A stretch of DNA of 64,000 bases from an uncultured bacterium (GTDB lineage Bacteria > Bacillota_I > Bacilli_A > RFN20 > CAG-826): the NCBI GenBank assembly GCA_949295325.1, contig CASFKG010000001.1, positions 110,779 to 174,778 of the forward strand. Direction: 5' to 3'. The position numbers and the translations under genes were made by a program. Below are positions 51,778-60,464 of the stretch, piece after piece (the stretch's first letter is position 1; each line of letters begins with the position of its first letter). The notes beneath the pieces were generated by a model. It was not told the origin of the DNA and did no database searches. It saw nothing but the letters and a program-made list of their open reading frames with translations.

Positions 51778-53516
51778 TCCAGTATCTCCTCGGCTTCCCT
51801 CAGCAATCCTTCGACCGAGGGAAGGAGGGCTTCCCTGTTCGCGTAGCGGGGATCTTCCTTTATGGCTTTGTCCAAGGCGAGGAACTCCTCCTTGGCCCTC
51901 TCGTGGCCTTCTTCGCCGGAAGCGAGCGCCATATCCCTTTCGGCCTTCGAACGTTTCCTAAGTTTCTCCCGGAAGCCGGCGTCTTCCTTGAGCGATTCCG
52001 TCGCGGCAAGATAGGAAGAGGCATCGACGTCGCGCCTGAGGAGGTCGGCGCAGTAGGCGGCCTTGTAGAGGAGCGGATCGCCCACCAGTTCCCCGAGAAG
52101 GGAATACGTTTTCGATTCGTCTATCCGGACCTTGACCAGGCAGCCCCTGAGGTACGAGGGTCCCTTGAAGTGGACGAGCTTGTTGCTTTCCGTGTAGCCG
52201 GAAAGGAATTCCGGGTCTTTCTTGCTCGGCCCGTCGACCAGGACCTCGTAGGTATTCCCAACCATCTCAAGGGCATTGGCTTCGACGACCTCGTCCACGG
52301 CCTTCACGAGCCGCTGGAAGCGTTCTTTCTTCGTTTCGTCGCTTACCTGGCAGTCCATGGCCGCCGCGGGAGTGCCCGGCCGCGGGGAATAGATGAAGGT
52401 GAAGGCCGACTCGTAGTTGGCCTTCCTTACCACGTCCAAGGTGTCGCCGAAGTCCTCCTCGGTCTCGCCGGGGAAGCCGACGATGATGTCGGTGGAAAGG
52501 CTCACGCCCTTGATTCTTTCCCGGATTTTGCCCACGAGTTGCAGATAGGAATCCTTGTCGTAGCGCCTCGCCATTTTCCTAAGCAGCGAGGAAGAACCGC
52601 TTTGGAGGGGAAGATGGATCCACTTCGTGACGTTAGAAAGAGAGGCGATCGCATCGATGAGCGAATCGGAGAAATCATAGGGATGGTTGGTCAAAAAGCG
52701 GATGCGGGGGAAGCCTATCGCGCTTACCGCCCGGAGAAGGTCCTCGAAGCCGCGTTCCATGCCGAGGTCCTTCCCGTAACTATTGACGTTTTGGCCTAGC
52801 AGCGTCACTTCCTGGTAGCCTTCCCGGTATAGTTCCCAGCACTCCTTCAGTATGTCGTCCCGGTCGCGGCTTCTTTCGCGGCCCCTCGTGTAGGGGACGA
52901 TGCAGTAGGTACAGAACTTGTCGCAACCATAGGAAATGTCGACGTAGGCCTTGTAGGGGTCGTTGCGGCTGACCGGCAGGCCTTCCTTGAGGCCGCCCGG
53001 GCCCGATACGACGTCGAGGTAGCGTTTCCCCGTTTCCAGATGCTTGGCAAGTAGTAAAGGCAGCGAGGCGATGTTGTGGGTGCCCATGACCGCGCTTACC
53101 TGGGGGTAACGGGAAAGCAGTTCCTGCCCTTGGCTTTCCTCCTGCATCATGCATCCGGCGATTACCAGGGCGAAGTCCTTGTCGGCATAGTGGCTTTGCT
53201 TGTACTTCCCTATTTCGCCGTAGACCTTCTCTTCCGCGTTTTCCCGGACCGCGCAGGTGTTGACGATGACGACGCTCGCCTTTAATGGATCGTCCGTTTC
53301 CAGCATCCCCATTTCGCGGAGCATCCCGGCCATCGTCTCCGAATCGCGGACGTTTCCTTGGCAGCCGTAGGTCTTGATATGGAAATACTTGCCCTCATAG
53401 GCCTTCAAAGACGCGGGATAGACGATTTTGTCCCGGTCGATATAGCGGCCTTGTAGCCTCCCTCTGGCCTTTTTGAGATCGGGGGAGGAAACGACTTCTA
53501 TTTTCCTAGGCGACAT
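51774..53516 (-). CDS. miaB: MiaB tRNA methylthiotransferase with C-terminal YlbF/YmcA-like domain
   Basis: 580 residues, about 100 longer than usual MiaB. The N-terminal MTTase domain has KTYGCQGN, NTCAVRE and GCMMQE cysteines. The radical-SAM core has YGCDKFCTYCIVPYTRGRE (CxxxCxxC). The TRAM domain ends near residue 478. It turns i6A37 into ms2i6A37. The extra 101 residues are helical (ADLLRRDVDASSYLAATESL, ALDKAIKEDPRYANREALL) and resemble the Com_YlbF family of YlbF and YmcA. In B. subtilis ymcA directly follows miaB (ymcB), so this looks like a fusion. AAGGAG precedes the ATG. Confidence 0.93.
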   Translation of the reverse strand: MSPRKIEVVSSPDLKKARGRLQGRYIDRDKIVYPASLKAYEGKYFHIKTYGCQGNVRDSETMAGMLREMGMLETDDPLKASVVIVNTCAVRENAEEKVYGEIGKYKQSHYADKDFALVIAGCMMQEESQGQELLSRYPQVSAVMGTHNIASLPLLLAKHLETGKRYLDVVSGPGGLKEGLPVSRNDPYKAYVDISYGCDKFCTYCIVPYTRGRERSRDRDDILKECWELYREGYQEVTLLGQNVNSYGKDLGMERGFEDLLRAVSAIGFPRIRFLTNHPYDFSDSLIDAIASLSNVTKWIHLPLQSGSSSLLRKMARRYDKDSYLQLVGKIRERIKGVSLSTDIIVGFPGETEEDFGDTLDVVRKANYESAFTFIYSPRPGTPAAAMDCQVSDETKKERFQRLVKAVDEVVEANALEMVGNTYEVLVDGPSKKDPEFLSGYTESNKLVHFKGPSYLRGCLVKVRIDESKTYSLLGELVGDPLLYKAAYCADLLRRDVDASSYLAATESLKEDAGFREKLRKRSKAERDMALASGEEGHERAKEEFLALDKAIKEDPRYANREALLPSVEGLLREAEEILE

Positions 53517-54285
53517 CGACGTACTCCTTGATGGTTTTTATGCTTATGGGGAAATTGCTCCCGTTAGCGAATTCCAAGACGGCCCCGGTCATGACGGCTT
53601 TCCCCTTCTTCGGGGCAACGAAGGGGGCCTTGCTTCCGAAATATATTTTCTCCAATGCGCTTTCCGCTTCGAACCCGATGACCGAATCGCCCAGCCCGGC
53701 GCTGCCCGCATCGGTCAAGAAGGCCGTGCCTTTCGGCAGTATCTTCGCGTCGTCGGTCAGTATGTGGGTATGGGTGCCGATTACCGCGGATACCCGGCCG
53801 TCCACGTAGTGGGCGAAAAGCGATTTTTCGGACGTCGACTCGCCGTGGAAGTCGACTATGTGGATGTGGTCGCCGGAGTGGAGCAAGAGGGAATCAACGA
53901 TGTCCCTATAGCCGCTGCTCGGCTCTTTCATGAAGGAGCGTCCCAACACCGAGGTCACCCTGATGCCCTTCCCGTTCACCGAGAAGAGCCTGCTCCCCTC
54001 GCCTGAAAAATCGACGTTTATCGGCCGGACGAGCCTATCGGCATAGCCGATGTACCTATTGGTTTCGTGTCTCGCGGCGTAGTGGTTGCCGAGGGTCACG
54101 CAGTCGGCTCCATAGCTTAACAGCGCCTCGTAGTCCTTGTGCCTTAGACCCTTGCCGAGGGTCGCGTTCTCGCCGTTAACGACCACAAAGGAAATGCCGT
54201 CCTTTTTCCTAAAAGAGGGCAAAAGGAGAGATAGGGCCCTTAACCCTATCTCCCCCACGACGTCTCCGAGAAAGAGTATCTTCAA
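53506..54285 (-). CDS. ymdB: YmdB family metallophosphoesterase
   Basis: 259 residues. FLGDVVGEIG, VVVNGENATLGKGL, LGNHYAARHE and IVDFHGESTSEK carry the Asp, Asn and His ligands of the dimetal site; VIGTHTHILTDD is the last His motif. YmdB hydrolyses 2',3'-cyclic nucleotides and controls biofilm versus motility fate in B. subtilis, where ymdB follows rny, as here. ALGNHYAARHE differs from the usual GNHxWD form by lacking Trp. Overlaps miaB by 11 nt. Confidence 0.95.
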   Translation of the reverse strand: MKILFLGDVVGEIGLRALSLLLPSFRKKDGISFVVVNGENATLGKGLRHKDYEALLSYGADCVTLGNHYAARHETNRYIGYADRLVRPINVDFSGEGSRLFSVNGKGIRVTSVLGRSFMKEPSSGYRDIVDSLLLHSGDHIHIVDFHGESTSEKSLFAHYVDGRVSAVIGTHTHILTDDAKILPKGTAFLTDAGSAGLGDSVIGFEAESALEKIYFGSKAPFVAPKKGKAVMTGAVLEFANGSNFPISIKTIKEYVDVA

Positions 54286-54293
54286 CGCTTCTC

Positions 54294-55883
54294 CTACTTG
54301 GCGGTTTCGGAAGCCCGGTATTCGCGGATGACGTTTACCTTTATCTGTCCGGGATAGGTCATCGTCTGCTCGATCTGTTCCCGGATCTGCATCGCCATCT
54401 TGACGGCGTCGGCGTCGCTGACCTTATCGGGCATGACCATGACGCGGATTTCGCGTCCGGACTGCATGGCATAGGCCTGGTTTACGCCTTCGTAGGACTT
54501 GGCGAGGTTTTCGAGGGCCTCGATGCGCTTGACGTAGGTCTCGACGGTTTCCGAACGGGCACCCGGCCGGGCGGCCGAGAGGGTATCGGCGGCCGCCACG
54601 AGATAGGAAATCACGTAACGGGCCTCGACGTCGCCGTGGTGGCTTTCGATGGCATTGACGACGACGTCGGGTTCGCCGTACTTCTTGGCGAGTTCCGCGC
54701 CGAGTTGGACGTGGCTGCCTTCGCGCTCGAAGTCGACCGATTTGCCGATGTCATGGAGAAGGCCGGCCCGCTTGGCGAGATTCTGGTCAAGGCCGAGTTC
54801 GGCGGCCATGATGCCGGCCAGATATGCCACTTCCATCGAATGGTCGAGGGCATTTTGCCCATAGGAGGTACGGTACTTAAGGCGGCCGACATAGCCGAGC
54901 AGTTCCTTGTTGATCTTGGGAAGCCCGAGTTTGAAAGCGGCGGCTTCGCCGGCTTTCTGCGTGGTTTCGGCGACTTCCTTCTTGCATTTGGCGGCGACTT
55001 CCTCGATGCGCCCGGGTTGGATGCGTCCGTCCTTGATTAGGTATTCGAGGGTCCGCTTGGCCACTTCGCGCCTGATGGGATCGAAGCAGCTGACGGTGAT
55101 GGCTTCCGGCGTATCGTCGATGACGAGATCCACCCCGAGGGCGGCCTCGAGGCTCCGGATGTTGCGGCCTTCGCGGCCGATGATGCGGCCCTTGAGCTCG
55201 TCGCTGGGAAGAGCGACGACCGAGACGTTCCTCTCGGTGGTTACGTCCTGCGCGTACTTCTGGCAGGCTAGCGACAAGAGGTCGATGGCTTTGGCCTGGG
55301 CGGTATCGCGGGCTTCGTCTTCCGCGTTTTTGATATAGGCGGCGATTTCGGTCGACATCTTGCTTTCGACCCTCGCCATGATTTCGTCGTGGGCTTCCTT
55401 CACGGAAAGGCCGCTGACTTTTTCCAGTTCGGCGATGATGGAATCGATCTTCTCGTCTAGTTCCTGGCTCTTCTTGTCGTTGGCTTCGATTTTTCTAACA
55501 AGAAGCTGGTTCTTCTCTTCGATCGCGTTTTCCTTGGCGAGCAAGGCCGCGTCGCGCTGGTCGATGGTCTGTTCCCTTTGCCTGAGGCGGTTTTCCTCGT
55601 TTTGGACGTCCGCCTTCATGCGGCGGATTTCGGCCTCGGCCTTCTGCCTGGCTTCGAAGGCCAGCTGCTTGGCGTCGATCTCGGCGTTCTTTTTCTTCTG
55701 CTCCGCCTTGATTTCCGCTTCGCGGATGATGTTTTCCGCCGATTTCCCGGCTTTCCGACGCTTCTGGTCGGGCAAAAAGGAAACCAAGAGGAACACGACC
55801 GCCGCGCCTATGGCCAAAGCCGCTATGCCGACGATCAGGGCCACCCACCAGGGGGTAAGCCCTTCGATTGCTTGCAATATCAT
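54294..55883 (-). CDS. rny: Ribonuclease Y
   Basis: 529 residues from ATG at 55883 with TAGGAG about 10 nt upstream; the longer frame to 55994 is leader. An N-terminal membrane anchor (about 11-35), a long coiled coil (about 40-200), a KH domain with GRIIGREGRNIRSLEA, and an HD domain with HSMEVAYLAG and LLHDIGKSVDFEREGSH. RNase Y starts mRNA decay at the membrane in Firmicutes. Its specificity factors in B. subtilis are the YlbF-YmcA-YaaT proteins; a YlbF/YmcA-like domain is fused to MiaB two genes downstream. Confidence 0.97.
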   Translation of the reverse strand: MILQAIEGLTPWWVALIVGIAALAIGAAVVFLLVSFLPDQKRRKAGKSAENIIREAEIKAEQKKKNAEIDAKQLAFEARQKAEAEIRRMKADVQNEENRLRQREQTIDQRDAALLAKENAIEEKNQLLVRKIEANDKKSQELDEKIDSIIAELEKVSGLSVKEAHDEIMARVESKMSTEIAAYIKNAEDEARDTAQAKAIDLLSLACQKYAQDVTTERNVSVVALPSDELKGRIIGREGRNIRSLEAALGVDLVIDDTPEAITVSCFDPIRREVAKRTLEYLIKDGRIQPGRIEEVAAKCKKEVAETTQKAGEAAAFKLGLPKINKELLGYVGRLKYRTSYGQNALDHSMEVAYLAGIMAAELGLDQNLAKRAGLLHDIGKSVDFEREGSHVQLGAELAKKYGEPDVVVNAIESHHGDVEARYVISYLVAAADTLSAARPGARSETVETYVKRIEALENLAKSYEGVNQAYAMQSGREIRVMVMPDKVSDADAVKMAMQIREQIEQTMTYPGQIKVNVIREYRASETAK

Positions 55884-55995
55884 TTCGTGATAGCTCCTAT
55901 TTCGCCCCGAAAAAGGAAACATCCTTCGCGGTATGGCTATATGAGGGCAAAGCCCGTTCATCCAAATCCAGGATGCCCCTATGGGGGACGCCACT

Positions 55996-56004
55996 ATTCT
56001 AGCA
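55996..56004 (-). promoter_or_regulatory. Extended -10 promoter of rny
   Basis: Minus-strand TGC-TAGAAT. It gives a leader of about 105 nt in which CCCCC-ATA-GGGG can form a hairpin near the 5' end. The -35 is poor (TTTTTA), as expected for an extended -10. The rest of the gap to recA (56005-56165) is AT-rich and shows no gene or strong terminator. Confidence 0.5.
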
Positions 56005-56165
56005 AATGAAAGCGGCCATAAAAATAACGGAAGACTAATAGAACTTCGAAAGTGGCCGCTAAATAGGATAAGGGAAGGCCAATACGCCTAATCCGTTATA
56101 AATACCTTATAAGGTTTTAATGAACTAGGTTCAATGAAAACAGCCTATAGAGCCTAATAGAAACC

Positions 56166-57158
56166 TCACTTCTCCCCTTCGGAGAGTTTCTCCCTTACGG
56201 CTTTGGAAATCTCGGACTTCACGTCTTCGTGGGCATCGAGATAGGCTTTCGCGGCTTCCTTGCCGTTGCCGATCTTGTCGCCGTTATACTCGTACCAGTT
56301 GCCGGACTTCGAAAGCAATCCGAACTTGGTGCCGAGCTCGAGCAGTTCCGCGGTCGCGGAGATGCCCTTGCCGTAGATGATTTCGATTTCGCAGGACTTG
56401 AAAGGCGGGGCGACCTTGTTCTTGACGACTTTGACGCGCACCGTGTTGCCGATGATTTCGCTGCCGTTTTTGATGGCTTCGGCCCGGCGTATGTCGAGTC
56501 TCAGCGACGCATAGAACTTAAGCGCCCTTCCCCCGGTGGTGGTTTCCGGGTTTCCGTAGACGATTCCGACCTTTTCGCGGAGTTGGTTTATGAATATGAC
56601 CAGACAGTTGGTCTTGTCCAAAATGCCGGCGAGTTTCCTCATGCCCTTGCTCATGAGCCGGGCCTGAAGTCCGACTTGGTTATCCGACATGACCCCGTCT
56701 AGTTCGGCCTGCGGGACCAAGGCCGCGACTGAGTCGACCACGATTAAATCGATAGCGCCGCTGGAGGCCAGCATGTCGACGATGTCGAGGGCCTGCTCGC
56801 CGCTATCGGGTTGGGCCAAGACGAGTTCGTCGATGTCGACGCCGAGCCTGGCCGCGTATTCGGGGTCGATCGAGTGTTCGGCATCGATGTAGGCGGTCCG
56901 TCCGCCCTTCTTCTGGCATTCCGCCACCGCGTGCAAAGCCAGCGTGGTCTTGCCCGAGGATTCGGGGCCGTAGATTTCGACGATGCGGCCGCGGGGATAG
57001 CCACCGACCCCGATGGCCTGGTCTAGCAGCAAAGAGCCGGTCGGGATCGCGTCCACGCTCACGTGGGGGTGGTCCCCGAGTTTCATGACCGCGCCTTTCC
57101 CATAGGCTTTTTCAATCGATTTGAGCGCTTCTTCGAGCACCTTGTCCTTATCTTCCAT
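56166..57158 (-). CDS. recA: Recombinase RecA
   Basis: 330 residues. Strand-exchange ATPase for homologous repair and SOS induction. Walker [15 protein letters not shown], the [13 protein letters not shown] block, Walker [14 protein letters not shown]1/L2 DNA-binding regions ([33 protein letters not shown]). The C terminus is short and ends with acidic/basic residues. The ATG follows AAAGGAG. No LexA-like operator was recognised upstream. Confidence 0.98.
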   Translation of the reverse strand: MEDKDKVLEEALKSIEKAYGKGAVMKLGDHPHVSVDAIPTGSLLLDQAIGVGGYPRGRIVEIYGPESSGKTTLALHAVAECQKKGGRTAYIDAEHSIDPEYAARLGVDIDELVLAQPDSGEQALDIVDMLASSGAIDLIVVDSVAALVPQAELDGVMSDNQVGLQARLMSKGMRKLAGILDKTNCLVIFINQLREKVGIVYGNPETTTGGRALKFYASLRLDIRRAEAIKNGSEIIGNTVRVKVVKNKVAPPFKSCEIEIIYGKGISATAELLELGTKFGLLSKSGNWYEYNGDKIGNGKEAAKAYLDAHEDVKSEISKAVREKLSEGEK

Positions 57159-57198
57159 TGCTACTCCTTTTTTGGATGATCCACATTCACATATAGGC

Positions 57199-57687
57199 CT
57201 AGAAATTGCCGAGCGTCCCCTTTCCGAGCAAGGAAAGCAGATAATCGGCGGCCATCTCGACGGCGGCCTTCCTTATCGCGTTGCGGCTGCCATCGAAGCT
57301 CGGATGAAGGACGATGTTCTGCTTCCCGGTGGCGATGCAGATATAGGCCTCGCCGACCTTGGAGTTGCCTTTTTCTAGGCCCGGACCGGCGTCCCCGGTG
57401 AAGGAGACGCAGACGTCGACCCCCAGAACCTTCCTTCCGCCCACGGCCATTTCAATGGCCGTTTCGGGACTGACGACGCCTTTTTCGCGGATCGTTTTCT
57501 CGCTTACCCCCGCGAGTTTTGTCTTGAGGGCGGGATCGTAGGTCACGAGCGCTCCCCTAAAGGTGGCCGAGGCGCCGGGGATTTCCCCCACGGTGCTCGA
57601 GAAAAGGCCGGCGGTGAAGCTTTCGACCGCCCCCAGAGACAAGCCCCGGGAACGCATCTCGGAAAGCAATTTCGGAAAGTCTGCCAT
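57199..57687 (-). CDS. cinA: CinA C-terminal-type nicotinamide-nucleotide amidase
   Basis: 162 residues, only the C-terminal (PncC) domain of CinA; the N-terminal molybdopterin-like domain is absent. [19 protein letters not shown] carries the catalytic Ser/Thr region, with [17 protein letters not shown] and SFTGDAGPG following. It deamidates NMN, salvaging NAD breakdown products. Ala replaces the common Gly in ESxTGG. Order pgsA-cinA-recA is conserved from B. subtilis. GGAGG precedes the ATG. Confidence 0.94.
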   Translation of the reverse strand: MADFPKLLSEMRSRGLSLGAVESFTAGLFSSTVGEIPGASATFRGALVTYDPALKTKLAGVSEKTIREKGVVSPETAIEMAVGGRKVLGVDVCVSFTGDAGPGLEKGNSKVGEAYICIATGKQNIVLHPSFDGSRNAIRKAAVEMAADYLLSLLGKGTLGNF

Positions 57688-57689
57688 AT

Positions 57690-58322
57690 CTAATCCTCCA
57701 GAAAGACCTTGCGGTTCGAATAAACGTAGACGACGCCGCTAAGCAAGCTGAGGGCGGCGGCGAGATAGACTAGGATATAGCCTATGCGCAGATACCCCCA
57801 GGAATAATCGAAATAGGTAAAGGGCCAACCGTTCAGCAACACGACCGGAATGGCGACCATCTGGGCCACCGTCTTGGCCTTGCCGAAGACGTTCGCGGCC
57901 AATACGACCCCTTTGCTCGCGGCCACCTGCCTCAGGGCGTCTACGACGAGGTCGCGGGCGATCATGATGACGGTGCAGAAAACCGGTACCGCCATGTTGG
58001 CATTCCCCGGGAAGGGAAGGCAGAGATAGACAAGAAGGCTGTCGACCAATAGTTTGTCGGCGATGGGATCGAGGAATTTACCCAAGGTGGTGACCTGGTT
58101 CCATTTCCTAGCCAGATACCCGTCTAGGAAGTCGGTCGAGGCGGCCAGGACGAATATCACCGCGGCGGAAAGGCGCAGGGCGCTTATCCCGCTATCGCCG
58201 AGCATGACATCGGGCACGAGGCCGCAATAGCCCATGATTTCGTAGGCGGCCAATAGCAAAACGAGAAAGGCCACGAGGGCGATGCGGGCGATGGTGATTT
58301 TGGTTGGAACGTTGATTTTCAT
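57690..58322 (-). CDS. pgsA: CDP-diacylglycerol-glycerol-3-phosphate 3-phosphatidyltransferase
   Basis: 210 residues with about five membrane segments. DFLDGYLARKWNQVTTLGKF continuing to LDPIADK is the CDP-alcohol phosphotransferase signature D-x2-DG-x2-AR-x8-G-x3-D-x3-D, complete. It makes phosphatidylglycerol phosphate. The ATG lies only 8 nt past the 3' end of rnpB with no proper ribosome-binding site; GGAT 7 nt upstream falls within the P1 helix region of the RNase P RNA, so translation probably depends on how that transcript is processed. Confidence 0.96.
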   Translation of the reverse strand: MKINVPTKITIARIALVAFLVLLLAAYEIMGYCGLVPDVMLGDSGISALRLSAAVIFVLAASTDFLDGYLARKWNQVTTLGKFLDPIADKLLVDSLLVYLCLPFPGNANMAVPVFCTVIMIARDLVVDALRQVAASKGVVLAANVFGKAKTVAQMVAIPVVLLNGWPFTYFDYSWGYLRIGYILVYLAAALSLLSGVVYVYSNRKVFLED

Positions 58323-58330
58323 AATGAGTA

Positions 58331-58651
58331 TCCGGCCCTGTAAGCCATGTTCTGTCGAGGACGTAGATTAATCTCGGACTTGCCGGGGGAATCGGCTTTC
58401 GTTCGCCTATCCCCTTCCCCTACCGTATTTGGGTTTCTCGCTTGCGGGGTTTGCCTCGTTTCATCTTGATATCGCTATCAAGCTCGTCTCTGTGGCACCT
58501 TGGCGGCCTAGTTCCGCGTGGGACTTCGGCCGGCCGTTACGCGCTCCCGCGTACCCAGGCTTATTTTTTCGCCTGGCGCAAACTTTACGGCCGTCTCAGG
58601 CCGTGCGAGCATGGACTTTCCTCTGGTTGCCCAGCCTCCGTCCGGGCCGGA
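58331..58651 (-). ncRNA. rnpB: RNase P RNA, Bacillus (B) type
   Basis: About 321 nt. The terminal helix P1 is TCCGGCCC (5', 58644-58651) with GGGCCGGA (3', 58331-58338). GAGGAAAGTCCATGCTCGCA near the 5' end and ACAGAACATGGCTTA near the 3' end are the invariant RNase P signatures. The 5' end touches the gpsB stop codon, and pgsA starts 8 nt after the 3' end. gpsB-rnpB adjacency is also found in B. subtilis. TATAAC within the gpsB 3' end (minus, near 58690) is the only promoter candidate. Confidence 0.95.
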
Positions 58652-59074
58652 TTACTGCCTTTTGGCGCCCGCCACGATCTCGTTGGGGTTATAGCCGTGC
58701 TGATAGAGGAAATCCTCTAGGATCCTAAGCCTTTTCAGGAGCTGTAGGTTTTCGGCGGTCGGGGCATCGCCGGGCTTTATGCCCCCGAGCCTGTTTTCCA
58801 AGGAAGCGTTCTTCACTTCCAGGGAATGCTTTTCTTCCCTAACGCGGCCAAGGGCCTCGTTCATCCCTTCCTTTTCCCTGTTCAGGGCATCGATCCTGTT
58901 CCTCAGCTCGTCGTTTTCGCGGGCCAGGGAATCGACCGCCGCCGCATAGGATTTGTAGTCCAGCATGACTTCGTCCAAGAAGGAGTCCACTTCGTAGGCG
59001 TCGTAGCCTTTGACGTCGCGGGTGAACTTTTTCTTGAGGATTTCTTCCGGACTTAGGGTGATCTTGGTTTCCAT
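58652..59074 (-). CDS. gpsB: GpsB/DivIVA-domain cell-division protein
   Basis: 140 residues. The N-terminal DivIVA-like domain (about 1-70) has LSPEEILKKKFTRDVKGYDAYEVDSFLDEV, the membrane- and partner-binding segment, followed by a coiled coil (about 55-95) and a C-terminal helical part. GpsB links division and peptidoglycan synthesis. Longer than B. subtilis GpsB (98 residues). TATAAT lies 12 nt before the ATG within a perfect 19-bp palindrome. The TAA stop abuts rnpB. Confidence 0.92.
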   Translation of the reverse strand: METKITLSPEEILKKKFTRDVKGYDAYEVDSFLDEVMLDYKSYAAAVDSLARENDELRNRIDALNREKEGMNEALGRVREEKHSLEVKNASLENRLGGIKPGDAPTAENLQLLKRLRILEDFLYQHGYNPNEIVAGAKRQ

Positions 59075-59080
59075 TGGCTA

Positions 59081-59099
59081 TCTTCGATTATATCGAAGA
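59081..59099. promoter_or_regulatory. Perfect palindrome over the gpsB -10 box
   Basis: TCTTCGAT-TAT-ATCGAAGA: two 8-bp arms around 3 bp. The minus-strand TATAAT of gpsB (59087-59092) lies in its centre, so a dimeric repressor bound here would block gpsB. The divergent exonuclease gene starts 50 bp away. Confidence 0.55.
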
Positions 59100-59112
59100 A
59101 TGTTCCCTTATG

Positions 59113-59142
59113 TTAGGAAAAAGGAGCCCGAGATGCTAGACT
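59113..59142 (+). promoter_or_regulatory. Leaderless promoter of the exonuclease-recU operon
   Basis: TTAGGA (59113-59118), 18 nt, TAGACT (59137-59142), 6 nt, GTG at 59149. The AAGGAG at 59121-59126 lies upstream of the predicted start site and is too far from the GTG to act in initiation. Confidence 0.5.
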
Positions 59143-59148
59143 AGCCCC

Positions 59149-59874
59149 GTGAAGGCACTTCTTAAGGCCATCCGGGGCCATGGACACGCGGTATTCCTCG
59201 ATTTGGAAGCCACCCAGCGGGAAGCCGACATGATAGAACTCGGGGCTTTGCTCTCCGACCTCGACGAAAACGGGATCCCCCGCTCCTTCAAGCAGGGGCT
59301 GAGGCTCTACGTAAAGCCGAGCCACAGAGTCGGGGAGGTAGTAAAAAGGCTGACCGGCATCGACGATAGCCTCGTGTGCAGCAAAGGCGTTCCCTTCGCC
59401 GAAGCCATCGAGACCCTAAAGTCCTACGTCGGCCGCAGGGCCCCCGACTGCGTTTTCGTGGCCTACGGCGGCGGGGACATGCACATCCTCGAGCAAAGCT
59501 ACTCCTTCCACGAAGACGCGGACGTCCATTTCATCAGGCTGATCAAGAAAAACTACCTCGACTTCTCCGCCTTCCTCAGCCGTTACGTGAAAGACGAAAA
59601 CGGGAACTGCCTCTCCTTGAAGAAGGCCCTCGACCTCTTCGGCATCGCCTTCCCCGGCCGGGCCCACGACGGCTTGGACGACGCGCGGGGCCTTGCCCTT
59701 CTTTACGAGGCCTTTTCCAAAAACCCGCCCGTGCTGTTTTCCGAATACCAGAAGTCGCTCGCCCACAGTCATAAACTGCCCGAACCCATAAGGCGCACCT
59801 TCGACAAGCTTCTAAGGGAAGGAAGCGTCGACGTCGACGATTACCTCCTCGCCATAAAGGAAAGCCTATCGTGA
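59149..59874 (+). CDS. DEDDh-family 3'-5' exonuclease
   Basis: 241 residues, GTG start fixed by TAGACT 6 nt upstream. FLDLEATQREADMIELGALL is exo motif I (Asp, Glu). FVAYGGGDMHIL is motif II (Asp). HDGLDDARGLALLYE is motif III with the DEDDh His and final Asp. It resembles the KapD/RNase T-like branch and the exonuclease domain of PolC, without a polymerase. Role in RNA or DNA trimming not decidable. The stop overlaps the recU start (GTGA). Confidence 0.88.
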   Translation: MKALLKAIRGHGHAVFLDLEATQREADMIELGALLSDLDENGIPRSFKQGLRLYVKPSHRVGEVVKRLTGIDDSLVCSKGVPFAEAIETLKSYVGRRAPDCVFVAYGGGDMHILEQSYSFHEDADVHFIRLIKKNYLDFSAFLSRYVKDENGNCLSLKKALDLFGIAFPGRAHDGLDDARGLALLYEAFSKNPPVLFSEYQKSLAHSHKLPEPIRRTFDKLLREGSVDVDDYLLAIKESLS

Positions 59875-60464
59875 AAATAAACTATCCGGCGGGAATAACG
59901 CCCGGCCGACCGGGGGAACCCGACAAGGCGGCGAAGCATCTGCTAAGCACCAAAAACGCCGCCAACCGCGGCATGGACTTCGAGGCCGACATCAACGCCT
60001 CCTGCCTTTACTACAAGGAAAACGACGTCGCCCTCATAACCAAGCGTCCCACCCCGATAAACGTGGTAAAGGTCGACTACAGCCACGGGGCCAAAATAAC
60101 CCACGCCTATTTCGAGAAACAGTCGACGACCGATTACAACGGGGTCTACCGCGGCCGCTACCTCGACTTCGAAGCCAAGGAAACCCGAAGCCGGACCTCC
60201 TTCCCGCTAAGCAACATCGCGCCCCAGCAGGTCGAACACCTCGAAAACGTCAAAAAACACGGCGGATTTGCCTTCTTTCTCATCCATCTGACGGTACTTG
60301 ACGAGACATACCTCCTCAAAGCGGACTATGTCTGCGACTTCTACCGCAGGAAGCCCCGCAAATCCATACCGTTCGGGGAGATTTCCGAAAACGGTTTCCG
60401 CGTAAAAGAGGGATATAGCCCCCGTTACGACTTCCTGGAGGCCTTCGACCGCGCCTTCAAATAG
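59871..60464 (+). CDS. recU: Holliday junction resolvase RecU
   Basis: 197 residues, GTG start overlapping the exonuclease stop by 4 nt. NAANRGMDFEADIN is the conserved N-terminal block. YLDFEAKETRSRTSFPLSNI holds the PD-(D/E)xK catalytic Asp, Glu and Lys, and QVEHLENVKKHGG follows. RecU cuts Holliday junctions in Firmicutes in place of RuvC. The usual partner ponA (PBP1) is not next to it here. The last 40 bp overlap the convergent nth gene. Confidence 0.95.
   Translation: MKINYPAGITPGRPGEPDKAAKHLLSTKNAANRGMDFEADINASCLYYKENDVALITKRPTPINVVKVDYSHGAKITHAYFEKQSTTDYNGVYRGRYLDFEAKETRSRTSFPLSNIAPQQVEHLENVKKHGGFAFFLIHLTVLDETYLLKADYVCDFYRRKPRKSIPFGEISENGFRVKEGYSPRYDFLEAFDRAFK

Noticed and set aside
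54294..55994. Extended rny frame
   Set aside because: Upstream codons belong to the leader; ATG 55883 begins the membrane anchor and follows a ribosome-binding site.
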